64,000 nucleotides of DNA from Sulfitobacter noctilucae (GTDB lineage Bacteria > Pseudomonadota > Alphaproteobacteria > Rhodobacterales > Rhodobacteraceae), in contig NZ_JASC01000001.1 in NCBI RefSeq assembly GCF_000622365.1, positions 62,001-126,000 of the forward strand, read 5' to 3'. A model generated the notes under the pieces. The model was given only the letters and a program-made list of their open reading frames with translations, made no database searches and had not been told where the DNA came from. Shown here piece by piece: positions 1 to 8,718 of this stretch. The position numbers were made by a program, and so were the translations under genes. Position 1 is the stretch's first letter. Every line of letters starts with the position of its first letter.

Positions 1-362
1 CCGCGTCCTTTGCCAAACAGATCAATCCAGCCCCACAACCAGTCCTGCGCCGCGCTGCGTGCCCGCGCGTCGCCGACTGCCGCCAGGTCATCGAGCCATG
101 CAAAGCCATGCAGCTCGGCGGCATAGCCCGCATCGGGGGCCACGACCTGCCAGATCGAGTGACCCGGCGCGTTGATCAGCGTGCCTGCGAACAAATAATT
201 CCCGGCCAGCAATTGCCGCCCACGGGCAAAGGACCCGATGGTGCGCGGTTCGGGAGAAGAGACAAAACCCTTGACGGTGGACTTTGTCCGTGTGGCCACA
301 GCCGCATGGACCGTGTTCAAGAAGCGCGATTGCCGCGCCCTGATGCTGGAAAGAGTGAACAT
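1..362 (-). CDS. Heparinase II/III family protein, N-terminal part (runs off left edge)
   Basis: About 120 N-terminal residues lie inside the window; the ATG is at 362 and the frame stays open to base 1. The stretch GSFARGRQLLAGNYLFAG, followed by ELHGFAWLDDLAAVGD, is the N-terminal signature of the heparinase II/III-like proteins found in most Rhodobacterales. The family has an alpha/alpha toroid plus beta-sandwich polysaccharide-lyase fold. There is no signal peptide in the visible part (it begins MFTLSSIRARQSRFLNT), so an intracellular or envelope-associated role is possible. The lyase domain is outside the window, so neither catalytic residues nor substrate can be judged. In relatives this gene usually sits beside rsmB; here a gene of opposite orientation lies between them. 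Confidence 0.8.
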   Translation of the reverse strand, partial: MFTLSSIRARQSRFLNTVHAAVATRTKSTVKGFVSSPEPRTIGSFARGRQLLAGNYLFAGTLINAPGHSIWQVVAPDAGYAAELHGFAWLDDLAAVGDARARSAAQDWLWGWIDLFGKGR

Positions 363-545
363 ACGTCTGCTGCCCTTGCACGCTCTGATGGCGTTTGCGC
401 CGTATCATAGACCGCAGGGCACAGGGTGTCACCGCTTTTTGACCCGGCAGGATGCAATCGGCGGGATTGATCAATCTGGACGGTGTAATCACTTGGTGAT
501 TCACGGTAAGGGACCTGTAGAACCACAGCCAAGAAAGCCTTTGCC

Positions 546-1292
546 ATGATCGCCAGTATGATGATGTACGCCCGTCCGGAACTGGCTGAAGAAAACGCCC
601 GCTATTGGTCCCTGATCCGTGACGCCCTCGCCCGGCGCGGGATAGAGGCCCCGGTCGAATTGTCGAACGACCTACCCGAATTTGATGTTTGGCAGTCTCC
701 CGATCTGGTGTTCAGCCAGACCTGCGGGATGCCCTATCGCAATACATTGGCGGATCAAGTGGGTCTGATCGGCACGCCAGATTTCGGGCTGGAGGGCTGT
801 CCGCCCGGTCATTACGTCAGCGCAGTCATAGTCCGCGCCGATGATCCGCGTGAGGCGCTTACGGATTTTGCCGACGCGCGGTTTGTCTTTAATCAGGATT
901 GTTCGCAGTCCGGCTATGGGTCGGCTTGGCTTCTGGCCCGCAAGTCGGGGTTCTGGTTCTCGGACCGGCGCGGCAGCGGTGGGCATGTCCTTTCGGCGCG
1001 TGATGTGGCGCGGGGCGATGCGGACATCACGGTGATCGACGGGCACAGCTGGCGCTTGATCCAACGGTATGACGCTCATGCCAGCGACTTGCGTGTGATC
1101 GGCTGGACCGATCCGACACCGGCCACACCCTATATTACCGCCCGGACCGAGCAGACCGATACGATGTTCGACGCGGTTGCAGAGGCGATTGCCGAGCTGA
1201 CACAGGCCGACCGCGCCGCACTGGGCATCACCGGTGTCGCGCGTATTCCGAAGGCAGAGTATCTGGCGGTTGAGAACCCACCGGCCCCCTGA
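546..1292 (+). CDS. PhnD-like periplasmic-binding-fold protein without signal peptide
   Basis: 248 residues. The opening pattern MYARPELAEENARYWSLIRDAL and the centre (LVFSQTCGMPYR, then a GxxxFGxEGCPPGHYVSAV stretch and VFNQDCSQSGYGS) match the PhnD/phosphate-phosphonate substrate-binding fold (PF12974-like), which binds small oxyanions or similar ligands. The protein starts directly with the first beta strand and has no hydrophobic leader, so it is probably cytoplasmic. No ABC permease or ATPase gene is adjacent. An alternative ATG four codons downstream is possible. It is divergent from the heparinase gene and convergent with rsmB, with a 7-bp gap. Ligand and role are unknown; the family call is fairly safe. 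Confidence 0.75.
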   Translation: MIASMMMYARPELAEENARYWSLIRDALARRGIEAPVELSNDLPEFDVWQSPDLVFSQTCGMPYRNTLADQVGLIGTPDFGLEGCPPGHYVSAVIVRADDPREALTDFADARFVFNQDCSQSGYGSAWLLARKSGFWFSDRRGSGGHVLSARDVARGDADITVIDGHSWRLIQRYDAHASDLRVIGWTDPTPATPYITARTEQTDTMFDAVAEAIAELTQADRAALGITGVARIPKAEYLAVENPPAP

Positions 1293-1299
1293 TCGGGGA

Positions 1300-2574
1300 T
1301 CAGGCGGCCTTGCGCAGCAGCGCGATGTAGAAGCCGTCCATTCCGCCCAGATCCGGCCAGTAATCAGGCCGCAGGCGCAATCCGCCCTCTTCGGTCACCC
1401 AAGCCGGATCAATGCCTGGCAGCGTTAAGGCGCTGGTGTCCACGGTCATGTCGCCATGGCGTTCCAGTGCTTCATCCACCTGCACTTCGCCCTCGTCCGG
1501 CAACAGACTACAGGTGCAAAAGACCATACGCCCGCCGGGCTTCAGCAAGGACCAAGCGTGGTCGATAAAAGTGCCCTGCATTTCAATCAGGTCACCGAAT
1601 TCGGAGCCATCCTTGGCATAGGGCAGATCGGCGTGGCGGCGGATGGTGCCGGTGGCCGAACAGGGCGCATCCAGAATGATCGCATCGAAACGGCCTCTGA
1701 CGGCGCGGACATCTTTGGTCAGCGTCTTGGCCTTCAGACCCACGCGGGCAAGGTTTTCGGTGACCCGCTGCATGCGTGGTGCGGAATCGTCTACCGCTGT
1801 GACATCGGCACCAGCGGCGGCAAGCTGCATGGTTTTGCCCCCGGGCGCTGCGCAAAGGTCGAGAATGGATTCGCCTTTTTGCGGGGCCAGCACCTGGACC
1901 GGCACGGCTGCGGCGGCGTCCTGCACCCACCAGTCGCCTTCGGCAAAGCCGGGCATGGCAGAAACCTGACCGGGGGTGGTGAGGCGGACAGAGCCCGTGG
2001 GCAGCAGCGTACCACCTGTTGCTTCAGCAACGGCGGCGGCATCGGTTTTGGGGGTCAGATCCAGAGGGGCACCTTTGAAGTGGGCGATTTCCATCGCCCC
2101 CATCGCTTCGGCACCCCAAGCCTCGACCAAGGGGCCGCGCAACCATTTGGGCAAACGCGGCGCGCGCAATGCGTCCCACGCGGCAGGGCCATCGGCGGCG
2201 ATCTTGCGCAAGACTGCGTTGGTCAGCCCTTTAAGGTGGCTCAGTTTGTTATGCTGGCCGACAAGGCTGACCATCGCGTTGACGACGCCATGTGCCGCCC
2301 CGCCCTGACACAGTTCAATCGTGCCCACGCGCAAGACATTCTGGATGGTCAACGGTGGTTGCTTTTTCAGATGCTTCTGCAACAGCCTGTCGGCACGTTC
2401 CATCCCGCGAAGGGCTTCAAGCGCAAGCCGCTGGGCGCGGGCACGGTCGTCTGGCGAGAGTTTGTCCAGAACGCCGGAAGCCAACATTTCCGACATGAGA
2501 CGCGGTTCTTCGCCAAGAATTTGGTCAAGGAGGTAAACAGCACTTCTGCGGGCCTGAACGCCGGTGTTTGACAT
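1300..2574 (-). CDS. rsmB: 16S rRNA (cytosine-C5)-methyltransferase, RsmB type
   Basis: 424 residues from the ATG at 2574; an in-frame ATG at 2625 lies in unconserved sequence. Residues 1-140 form a NusB-like RNA-binding domain. The C-terminal half is a Rossmann methyltransferase with SAM motif LDLCAAPGGKT (about residue 237), DAPCSATGTIRRH (about 301) and CTCSLLPDEGE (about 352). The Cys of the CTCS motif is the expected nucleophile and the Cys of DAPC assists product release. Such enzymes methylate C967 of 16S rRNA using S-adenosylmethionine. It is a stand-alone minus-strand gene here, with no fmt or def neighbour as seen in enterobacteria. Confidence 0.93.
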   Translation of the reverse strand: MSNTGVQARRSAVYLLDQILGEEPRLMSEMLASGVLDKLSPDDRARAQRLALEALRGMERADRLLQKHLKKQPPLTIQNVLRVGTIELCQGGAAHGVVNAMVSLVGQHNKLSHLKGLTNAVLRKIAADGPAAWDALRAPRLPKWLRGPLVEAWGAEAMGAMEIAHFKGAPLDLTPKTDAAAVAEATGGTLLPTGSVRLTTPGQVSAMPGFAEGDWWVQDAAAAVPVQVLAPQKGESILDLCAAPGGKTMQLAAAGADVTAVDDSAPRMQRVTENLARVGLKAKTLTKDVRAVRGRFDAIILDAPCSATGTIRRHADLPYAKDGSEFGDLIEMQGTFIDHAWSLLKPGGRMVFCTCSLLPDEGEVQVDEALERHGDMTVDTSALTLPGIDPAWVTEEGGLRLRPDYWPDLGGMDGFYIALLRKAA

Positions 2575-2651
2575 GAAGGCGTGATCCTCTGCGGGTTGTC
2601 CGTTTGAAGAAGTGGCGTATATCAAACGTATAGATGCCTCAAGAGGACGTT

Positions 2652-3002
2652 ATGACTGATAGAGAGAAGATACAGGCCCAAGGCGGCGATCCTGCCCCCC
2701 GGCCCATCCCCGATACACCCGGCCAACCTGCGCCGTCCCCGGCACCTGATTTGCCCGGCAGGCCGCCGCAAACACCTGATCCGGCACCCCGGCCCATTCC
2801 GACACCCGGCAGGCCGCATCCAACCCCTACGCCGACAGCGCAGGATTTGCCCCCTGCTGCACAGCGCGCGTTGGCCGAAGCCGCAGAGCGCCGCAAGCGG
2901 GACGCCGAATTGGAACTGCCACCCGAATTGGGTGGCAGAGACGGGCCTGAACCCGTTCGATATGGCGATTGGGAGAAAAAAGGGATCGCGATCGACTTTT
3001 GA
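2652..3002 (+). CDS. DUF1674/SDHAF4-like protein with proline-rich N-terminal extension
   Basis: 116 residues from ATG 2652, chosen over ATG 2634 because AGAGGA lies five bases before it. The last ~45 residues (LPPAAQRALAEAAERRK..., LPPELGGRDGPEPVRYGDW, ending KKGIAIDF) are the conserved DUF1674 core, the family of succinate dehydrogenase assembly factor 4, which protects flavinylated SdhA before complex assembly. Residues 15-65 are an unusual low-complexity tract rich in Pro with DPAPRPIP repeated twice; relatives normally lack it. The nucleotide repeats at 2688 and 2778 suggest duplication within the gene. It is divergent from rsmB. Assembly-factor function is inferred from the core; the role of the extension is unknown. 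Confidence 0.85.
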   Translation: MTDREKIQAQGGDPAPRPIPDTPGQPAPSPAPDLPGRPPQTPDPAPRPIPTPGRPHPTPTPTAQDLPPAAQRALAEAAERRKRDAELELPPELGGRDGPEPVRYGDWEKKGIAIDF

Positions 3003-3023
3003 GTTTTACGCTAAAGGTGCCAA

Positions 3024-3380
3024 TCAACGCAGAGTGAAATCTGCTGAATCGCCCGTCCCTTTGTCAGATGTAATGCGGACTTTGCTGCCATTGGTTTTAA
3101 CTTCTTGGCAGTTGTAGCCCAGATCATCGCCGCCCCAGTTCAGCGAGCGACAAAGATATCCACCTTCCCAAGACCATTTGCCGGTTACATCCCAAGTGGC
3201 ACCCTTGCCAGAGATGCTGCCGTCGTTCAGCACATTGATGCGGACCAAGGGGCGCGTCAGGGATTTACCACTGACCAGATTCATAAAATCGTCACGGGTG
3301 GTCACCTGTTGATACTCCGCCATTGCAGGCGTTGTGAGGCCGACCACAGCGGCTGTGAGTGCGATAGCGAATACCTTCAA
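3024..3380 (-). CDS. Small secreted protein of unknown function
   Basis: 118 residues. The start is read as TTG at 3380, because GGAGGT sits five bases before it; an ATG at 3392 overlaps that Shine-Dalgarno sequence. The protein then begins MKVFAIALTAAVVGLTTPAMA, a classic Sec signal peptide with cleavage after AMA. The mature part of about 97 residues is rich in Gly/Trp/Asn, with WDVTGKWSWEGGYLCRSLNWG and two Cys that could form a disulfide, so it is a periplasmic or secreted beta-rich protein. It lies downstream of dapB in the same direction, 80 bp away. I do not recognise a named family. Confidence 0.75.
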   Translation of the reverse strand: MKVFAIALTAAVVGLTTPAMAEYQQVTTRDDFMNLVSGKSLTRPLVRINVLNDGSISGKGATWDVTGKWSWEGGYLCRSLNWGGDDLGYNCQEVKTNGSKVRITSDKGTGDSADFTLR

Positions 3381-3460
3381 CGGAACCTCCATTACTACTT
3401 TGCTGACGAAGTAACGTAGGGTAAGACCGAAAGGTTTCAAAACCGGAAAAATTTTCGCGC

Positions 3461-4282
3461 TCAGGCAGGGTCGGACAGGCCTAGAACATCCAGCATATCG
3501 TAGGCACCCGGCGCACGGCCCTGCCCCCAAATAGCAGCCTTGAGCGCACCACGGGCAAAGACAGACCGGTCAGATGCCACATGGCGCAGGATGATTCGCT
3601 CGCCCAGGGCCGCGAACATCACGTCATGTTCGCCGATGATGTCGCCCCCCCGAATGGCCGTGAACCCGATGTCACCGCGTTTGCGCGCGCCGGTAATGCC
3701 GTCGCGGCCCCTATCTGACACTTCGGAGAGCTTTACACCACGTCCTTCGGCCGCAGCCTCACCCAGCATCAAGGCCGTGCCGGAGGGCGCATCGACCTTT
3801 TGATTATGATGCGCCTCGATCACCTCGATATCGTAGTCTTCATCGAGGGCCGCGGCGACCCGTTTCGTGAGCTGCGTCAACAGGTTCACCCCAAGGCTCA
3901 TGTTGCCTGCGCGGATGATCGTTGCGCGGTCAGTGAATTCATCGAGAGCGTCAATTTCATCGTCAGACATGCCTGTGGTGCCGATGACATGAACGATGCC
4001 GGCCTGCGCGGCGACCGCCGCAAATTCGAGTGTGGCGGCAGGGGCCGTGAAATCAATTACTGCCTCCGCATTTTTCAAGGCATTGGCGGCATCGTCGCTG
4101 ACTGTGACGCCGAGGGGGGCACCACCCATGGCTGTGCCAACATCGCGACCGAGCCAGTCGTGACCGGGCCGCTCGATCGCCCCGGTCAGCGTCATCTGAT
4201 CTGAGGCGGCGACCAACCCGATCAACGTCCGGCCCATGCGGCCCGATGCGCCAGTAATCGCGATGCGGGGGGTGTTTGTCAT
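3461..4282 (-). CDS. dapB: 4-hydroxy-tetrahydrodipicolinate reductase
   Basis: 273 residues from ATG 4282, preceded by GGAGCG. The N-terminal nucleotide-binding motif [12 protein letters not shown], the segment [12 protein letters not shown], and the catalytic motif [16 protein letters not shown] (around residue 158) identify DapB. It reduces the dehydratase product with NAD(P)H in the diaminopimelate/lysine pathway in the cytoplasm. The C-terminal part ([19 protein letters not shown], then [16 protein letters not shown]) is the tetramerisation and substrate domain. It is divergent from rbfA (87-bp gap), as in other Rhodobacteraceae. A longer upstream open frame is not conserved and was rejected as part of the gene. 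Confidence 0.96.
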   Translation of the reverse strand: MTNTPRIAITGASGRMGRTLIGLVAASDQMTLTGAIERPGHDWLGRDVGTAMGGAPLGVTVSDDAANALKNAEAVIDFTAPAATLEFAAVAAQAGIVHVIGTTGMSDDEIDALDEFTDRATIIRAGNMSLGVNLLTQLTKRVAAALDEDYDIEVIEAHHNQKVDAPSGTALMLGEAAAEGRGVKLSEVSDRGRDGITGARKRGDIGFTAIRGGDIIGEHDVMFAALGERIILRHVASDRSVFARGALKAAIWGQGRAPGAYDMLDVLGLSDPA

Positions 4283-4368
4283 TGGTACGCTCCTGCCGTG
4301 ATATGATGTCGGGTTTAGCCCGCCTGCCCCGCCTTGGCAAAGGCATTGGGAGTGCTTAGGTAGGGCGC

Positions 4369-4785
4369 ATGGGAAAAAACAAGTTTCATGAGGGCGCTGG
4401 CCCGTCGCAACGACAGCTTCGCGTAGGCGAAACCATTCGGCGTGCCCTGTCGGATGTGCTGGCACGCGGGGATGTGCATGACCCCGAGCTGAACCGTTTG
4501 TCGATTACCGTGGGCGAAGTGCGCACCTCTCCGGACCTCAAGATCGCTACAGCATATGTTTTGCCGCTAGGCGGTGAGGGCAAGGAAGATTTGCTCAAGC
4601 TTCTGGCCCGTAACAAGGGTGAGCTGCGCAAACAGGTGGCCAAGAAGCTGACTCTGAAATTCTCGCCCGATCTGCGGTTTCAGCTGGATCAGACATTCGA
4701 TCAGATGGACGAAACACGTCGGATGCTGGCGCAGGACGTGGTGCGGCGTGATGCCGATGCGCCAGACACGGCACCTGAGGAATGA
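4369..4785 (+). CDS. rbfA: 30S ribosome-binding factor RbfA
   Basis: 138 residues. The pattern [18 protein letters not shown] near the N-terminus, [20 protein letters not shown] in the middle and the [18 protein letters not shown] helix near the end give the KH-like fold of RbfA. It binds the maturing 30S subunit and helps 5' end processing of 16S rRNA. The acidic tail after residue 125 is typical of alphaproteobacterial versions. The gene overlaps the next one by four bases (ATGA), suggesting translational coupling, and heads the run rbfA, phosphodiester glycosidase, truB. Confidence 0.95.
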   Translation: MGKNKFHEGAGPSQRQLRVGETIRRALSDVLARGDVHDPELNRLSITVGEVRTSPDLKIATAYVLPLGGEGKEDLLKLLARNKGELRKQVAKKLTLKFSPDLRFQLDQTFDQMDETRRMLAQDVVRRDADAPDTAPEE

Positions 4786-5519
4786 TACGCGCCGCCTTTG
4801 CGTTTCTGATGCTGCTGCCTCTGCCTGCCGCCGCTGCAGAGTGCCGTGAGGATACCTACAACGAAAAAGTCTATACCATCTGCGAGGTCGATATGACTCG
4901 CGAACGGTTAGAGCTATTTCTGGCCGACGAAGACGGCAGCGTCTTTGGCTATTTCGGCACGCTGGACGCGGCTTTGCAGCGGGATGGCATGCGTCTGGGC
5001 TTTGCGACAAACGCAGGTATGTACCACGAAGACCGCAGCCCTGTGGGCCATTACCTTGAGAACGGCAAACAGGTACAGCGCGTGATCCCTAATGCCGGTC
5101 CCGGCAATTTTGGCCTGCTGCCTAACGGGGTGTTGTGCCTGCGTGACGGGCGTGCAGATGTCTTTGAAACCACGGTCTTTCTTGCCGAGGCACCAGCCTG
5201 TCGCTCTGCCACGCAATCCGGCCCTATGCTGGTGATTGATGGGGCATTGCACCCGCGCTTTCTGGTCGACAGCACCTCGCGCTATATTCGCAACGGGGTT
5301 GGCACCAGTGACGACGGCACGCGGGCGATCTTTGCCATATCGGATACGGCGGTAACGTTTTACGAGTTCGGCAGCCTGTTCCGCGATCACCTCGGCCTGT
5401 CCAGCGCGCTTTACTTCGACGGCAATATCTCGCGCCTGCGCGCCCCCGATCTGGGGCGTAGTGGGACGGGGTTTACCACTCTGGGGCCAATCATCGGGGT
5501 CGTGGAACCCGCCGAATAG
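4782..5519 (+). CDS. Phosphodiester glycosidase family (NAGPA/DUF2233) exported protein
   Basis: 245 residues starting in the ATGA overlap with rbfA. The leader [20 protein letters not shown] is a signal peptide. The body has the NAGPA-domain pattern: [16 protein letters not shown], then [25 protein letters not shown], and [15 protein letters not shown]. This domain is named after the enzyme that uncovers mannose-6-phosphate, and bacterial members are thought to cleave phosphodiester-linked glycosides in the envelope. The substrate here is unknown. The position inside the rbfA-truB run seems to be a Rhodobacteraceae habit rather than a functional link. Confidence 0.85.
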   Translation: MIRAAFAFLMLLPLPAAAAECREDTYNEKVYTICEVDMTRERLELFLADEDGSVFGYFGTLDAALQRDGMRLGFATNAGMYHEDRSPVGHYLENGKQVQRVIPNAGPGNFGLLPNGVLCLRDGRADVFETTVFLAEAPACRSATQSGPMLVIDGALHPRFLVDSTSRYIRNGVGTSDDGTRAIFAISDTAVTFYEFGSLFRDHLGLSSALYFDGNISRLRAPDLGRSGTGFTTLGPIIGVVEPAE

Positions 5520-5587
5520 GCAAAAGCGGCTAGGCGCCCGCGCCAAGGCACAGTATAGCGCGGGCGCAATTGAACAAAGAGGGTTTC

Positions 5588-6493
5588 ATGGGGCGCACAC
5601 GCAAAGGGCGGGATATATCGGGCTGGCTGGTGGTGGACAAACCTGCCGGGCCTACATCCACCGCTGTCGTTAACAAAGTGCGCTGGGCGATGGATGCCAA
5701 AAAAGCTGGCCACGCAGGCACGTTGGACCCTGACGCAACTGGTATTCTCGCCATCGCTCTGGGCGAAGCAACCAAGACGGTTCCGTTTATCACCGACGCG
5801 CTCAAAGCCTATACTTTTACTGTGCGCCTTGGGGTCGCCACCAATACCGATGATGCCGAAGGCGAGGTTTTGCGGACATCCGATCTGCGTCCCAACGACG
5901 CGGCGATCAAGGATGCTTTGGCACCGTTCATCGGTGACATCGAACAGGTGCCGCCGCAATTCTCGGCGGTCAAGATCGACGGGGAACGCGCCTATAAGCG
6001 CGCCCGCGATGGCGAAGAGATGGAGATCGCGGCACGCCCTCTCTATGTTGACAGCCTGTTGCTGATCGACCGGCCCGATGCCGATCACGTCACGCTCGAG
6101 ATGGTCTGTGGCAAAGGCGGCTATGTGCGATCCATCGCGCGGGATCTGGGCGAGGCGCTGGGCTGTTACGGTCATGTACGCGAGCTGCGCCGTATCTGGT
6201 CAGGTCCGTTCGAGGTCGAAGATGCGCTGACGTTGGAACAGATCGAGGGCATGGCCCGCACCCCTGATCTGGATGCTCACCTGCTGCCGCTGGAACAGGG
6301 CCTGTGCGATCTGCCCGAAGTGAAAGCAACCGCAGAGGGTGCCACCCGTCTGCGCAACGGGAACCCCGGTATGGTCTTGGCGAATGACGTCGAATACGGC
6401 GATGAATGTTGGGCCTCGCTGGACGGCAAAGCTGTTGCGGTCGGGCGATACAAGTCCGGTGAATTGCACCCCAACCGGGTGTTCAACGTCTGA
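5588..6493 (+). CDS. truB: tRNA pseudouridine(55) synthase
   Basis: 301 residues from ATG 5588; AAAGAGGG just upstream favours this over ATG 5570. Motifs are [14 protein letters not shown], the catalytic [14 protein letters not shown] (nucleophilic Asp about residue 47), the Tyr-containing AYTFTVRLG, and [13 protein letters not shown]. TruB converts U55 of the T-loop of all tRNAs. The C-terminal domain (about 240-301) is PUA-like and ends [11 protein letters not shown]. It is followed after four bases by a DUF1643 gene in the same direction. Confidence 0.96.
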   Translation: MGRTRKGRDISGWLVVDKPAGPTSTAVVNKVRWAMDAKKAGHAGTLDPDATGILAIALGEATKTVPFITDALKAYTFTVRLGVATNTDDAEGEVLRTSDLRPNDAAIKDALAPFIGDIEQVPPQFSAVKIDGERAYKRARDGEEMEIAARPLYVDSLLLIDRPDADHVTLEMVCGKGGYVRSIARDLGEALGCYGHVRELRRIWSGPFEVEDALTLEQIEGMARTPDLDAHLLPLEQGLCDLPEVKATAEGATRLRNGNPGMVLANDVEYGDECWASLDGKAVAVGRYKSGELHPNRVFNV

Positions 6494-6497
6494 TCCG

Positions 6498-7028
6498 GTG
6501 ATTGTACGCAGTCATACCAAGGGCGATGCGCCTTCGACCGCTGTCTATTCGACTTGCGAGGCGTACCGCTACAGCCTGACGCGGGAATGGGATGCGGACG
6601 GGCGGCGGCTGACCTTTGTGATGCTCAATCCCTCAACCGCGACCGAAGTGCAAAATGACCCGACTGTGGAGCGTTGCGAGCGGCGGGCGCGGCATCTGGG
6701 CTTTGGCGCTTTCAGAGTGACCAACATCTTTGCTTTCCGCGCCACCGACCCGCGCGAGATGCGCCGCGCGGCGGACCCGGTGGGACCGGATAACGATACC
6801 GCTTTGACCGAAGCCGTGGAATGGGCCGATCATATCATTGCCGCCTGGGGCACCCACGGCGCACATGGCGGACGCGGACCTGAGGTCGCCACACTTTTGC
6901 ACAGGCTTGGCAAACCCCTGTTTCATCTTGGTCTGTCCAAAGCCGGCCACCCCAAACATCCGCTGTATCTGCCCTATGCACAGGCCCCGATTGAATGGCA
7001 GGTCGGCAGTGAAACCTTAACTAATTAA
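6498..7028 (+). CDS. DUF1643 domain protein
   Basis: 176 residues if translation starts at GTG 6498, four bases after the truB stop; no good ATG exists at the domain edge, so the start is uncertain. The domain pattern is clear: YRYSLTREW, TFVMLNPSTATEVQNDPTVERCERRA, VTNIFAFRATDPREM, and IIAAWGTHG. DUF1643 proteins are small cytoplasmic proteins of unknown function, common in proteobacteria and some phages. Close spacing suggests read-through from truB. Confidence 0.82.
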   Translation: MIVRSHTKGDAPSTAVYSTCEAYRYSLTREWDADGRRLTFVMLNPSTATEVQNDPTVERCERRARHLGFGAFRVTNIFAFRATDPREMRRAADPVGPDNDTALTEAVEWADHIIAAWGTHGAHGGRGPEVATLLHRLGKPLFHLGLSKAGHPKHPLYLPYAQAPIEWQVGSETLTN

Positions 7029-7117
7029 CCTCTTTGGTTTTGACCTGAGGCGAGGATTGTGGCTTTTTTTTGCGAGTGGCAAAGGTCCGCCTTGGGGCTA
7101 GTTGGGAATTTTCACGC

Positions 7118-8080
7118 ATGTTGTGGTTGGCAGGTTTAATGGGTCTTATGGCCGTCAGCGCCGTTGCTTACGTCGATATCGGCATCGAGGAGGACGAGTC
7201 CGAAGACCTTAACGCGCTGCCCGAGGAAGACACGAATATCGCCCGGCTGAACGTGATCCTTGGCACTGGCGATGCAGATGACATCAACGGCACCGACGCG
7301 GCCGACCGTATTGGCGCAGGGGCGGGCGACGATCTGCTGTCTGCTGGTGAGGGTGACGATGAGGCGCTTGGCGAAGACGGAAACGACACGATGTCTGGCG
7401 ACGCTGGTGAAGACAGCCTGATCGGCGCGGACGGAAACGATGAACTGTATGGCGGCTCGGAAGACGATATTCTGGTAGGTCAGAACGATGATGATGTCAT
7501 CTTTGGCGATGCGGGCGACGATGATCTGAACGGTTCGGCAGGCGCTGATACGCTGTCAGGTGGCGCGGGCGATGATGCCCTGACCGGCGGGTTGGACGAT
7601 GACCAACTGAGCGGGGACGCAGGCGCAGACACGCTATTTGGCGGTTTTGGAAATGATACGCTTGTCGGAGTGGTACCGGACGCAGAGACTGACGCGCTGA
7701 TAGACACTGACAGCTCCGATTTCCTGAACGGTGGCGGCGGTGACGATCTGATCATCGCGGGTCAGGGTGATGTCGTGCATGGCGGCAGCGGCGCAGACCA
7801 GATCGTGCTGGGGGAATGGGTCGCCAGCGGCCCCGCGGCCGAGATCATTGACTTCGAGGATGCGGACGATTCGCTTCTTTTTGTTTGGGATGACAGCGGC
7901 GAAGCAATTGAACCGCCAGAGGTCACTGTGCGGGATGATCCTGATGCCGACGGGCAGTTGCAAGTACTAATGGGCGATCAGGTTGTGGCGCAGGTCAGCG
8001 GCTCAAGCCCCCTGACAACTGCCGAAATCTCGCTGATCCCCCTTAGTTCGGCCATCGCGTTGGAGTTGGTCGAGGCATAG
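7118..8080 (+). CDS. Acidic RTX-type calcium-binding repeat protein with N-terminal membrane segment
   Basis: 320 residues from ATG 7118. Residues 1-20 ([19 protein letters not shown]) form a membrane segment or uncleaved signal, followed by a very acidic linker. From about residue 45 to 225 there are roughly ten degenerate nonapeptides of the GGxGxDxLx type (for example [19 protein letters not shown]), which bind calcium in a parallel beta-roll. The C-terminal domain of ~90 residues is beta-rich and is not a recognisable lipase or protease. RTX proteins are usually exported by type I secretion through a C-terminal signal, but the N-terminal hydrophobic segment points to a membrane-anchored or Sec-exported form. 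The gene lies between truB and rpsO, where relatives have no gene. Confidence 0.82.
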   Translation: MLWLAGLMGLMAVSAVAYVDIGIEEDESEDLNALPEEDTNIARLNVILGTGDADDINGTDAADRIGAGAGDDLLSAGEGDDEALGEDGNDTMSGDAGEDSLIGADGNDELYGGSEDDILVGQNDDDVIFGDAGDDDLNGSAGADTLSGGAGDDALTGGLDDDQLSGDAGADTLFGGFGNDTLVGVVPDAETDALIDTDSSDFLNGGGGDDLIIAGQGDVVHGGSGADQIVLGEWVASGPAAEIIDFEDADDSLLFVWDDSGEAIEPPEVTVRDDPDADGQLQVLMGDQVVAQVSGSSPLTTAEISLIPLSSAIALELVEA

Positions 8081-8244
8081 CGGGCACCCAGGTCCATTTA
8101 TCCTTTGCCATCTGCCGCGATCTTTCCTATACGCCAGCGTCGACCGTTGATTCCCGGATCAGCGGCGCATCTCCACGGGCCAGAGCTGGACGACATCCCG
8201 GCCTGCGCCATTTCTTTTACTCATTTCCTTGAAAGGAGACCCCG

Positions 8245-8514
8245 ATGTCGATCACAGCTGAAGAAAAAGCACGCATCATGAAAGAGTTCGCCACGACCGA
8301 AGGCGACACAGGTTCGCCTGAAGTTCAGGTTGCGATCCTGTCCTCGCGCATCGCGACGCTGACAGAGCACTTCAAGACCCACAAAAAAGACAACCACGGC
8401 CGCCGTGGTCTGCTCAAGATGGTGGCAACACGCCGCAAGCTTTTGGACTATGCCAAAAGCAAAGACGAGGCCCGTTATCAGGACCTTATCAAACGTCTGG
8501 GCCTGCGCCGCTAA
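8245..8514 (+). CDS. rpsO: 30S ribosomal protein S15
   Basis: 89 residues, the usual S15 length, behind a strong GAAAGGAG ribosome-binding site. The motifs [34 protein letters not shown] and the ending [13 protein letters not shown] are diagnostic. S15 binds the three-way junction of the central domain of 16S rRNA. In most proteobacteria rpsO is directly followed by pnp; here about 4 kb separates them and a strong terminator stands 27 bases after the stop. Confidence 0.98.
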   Translation: MSITAEEKARIMKEFATTEGDTGSPEVQVAILSSRIATLTEHFKTHKKDNHGRRGLLKMVATRRKLLDYAKSKDEARYQDLIKRLGLRR

Positions 8515-8541
8515 GCGCAACACACAGCCGGAATTATACAG

Positions 8542-8570
8542 CCGCGTCCCTGCAAAGGGGCGCGGTTTTT
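8542..8570 (+). terminator. Rho-independent terminator after rpsO
   Basis: Arms CCGCGTCCC and GGGGCGCGG form a 9-bp stem with one G-U pair, a 6-base loop and a following TTTTT. It isolates rpsO from the downstream amidinotransferase gene. Confidence 0.88.
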
Positions 8571-8597
8571 CGTTGGGCGGCCTGCGGCTGGCAAACA

Positions 8598-8622
8598 CTG
8601 CGCAGGACGACAAGCTGCGCAG
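8598..8622. repeat. Two copies of the 8-bp palindrome CTGCGCAG
   Basis: CTGCGCAG occurs at 8598-8605 and 8615-8622, 17 bp centre to centre, about 100 bp before the amidinotransferase start and just after the rpsO terminator. The placement would suit a protein-binding site, but short GC palindromes arise easily by chance. Confidence 0.4.
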
Positions 8623-8718
8623 ATGTCGTTTTCAGCCTCCTCAGGGTCCACCGCGCGCTTGTCCGCTTCTTCTTTTGTTCCTAGGCCTGCACCAGACAAA
8701 ACGCAGGAGCACCGGATC

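Noticed and set aside
3390..3392. ATG as start of the small secreted protein
   Set aside because: It precedes and overlaps the GGAGGT ribosome-binding site that serves TTG 3380, and the signal peptide is better from TTG.
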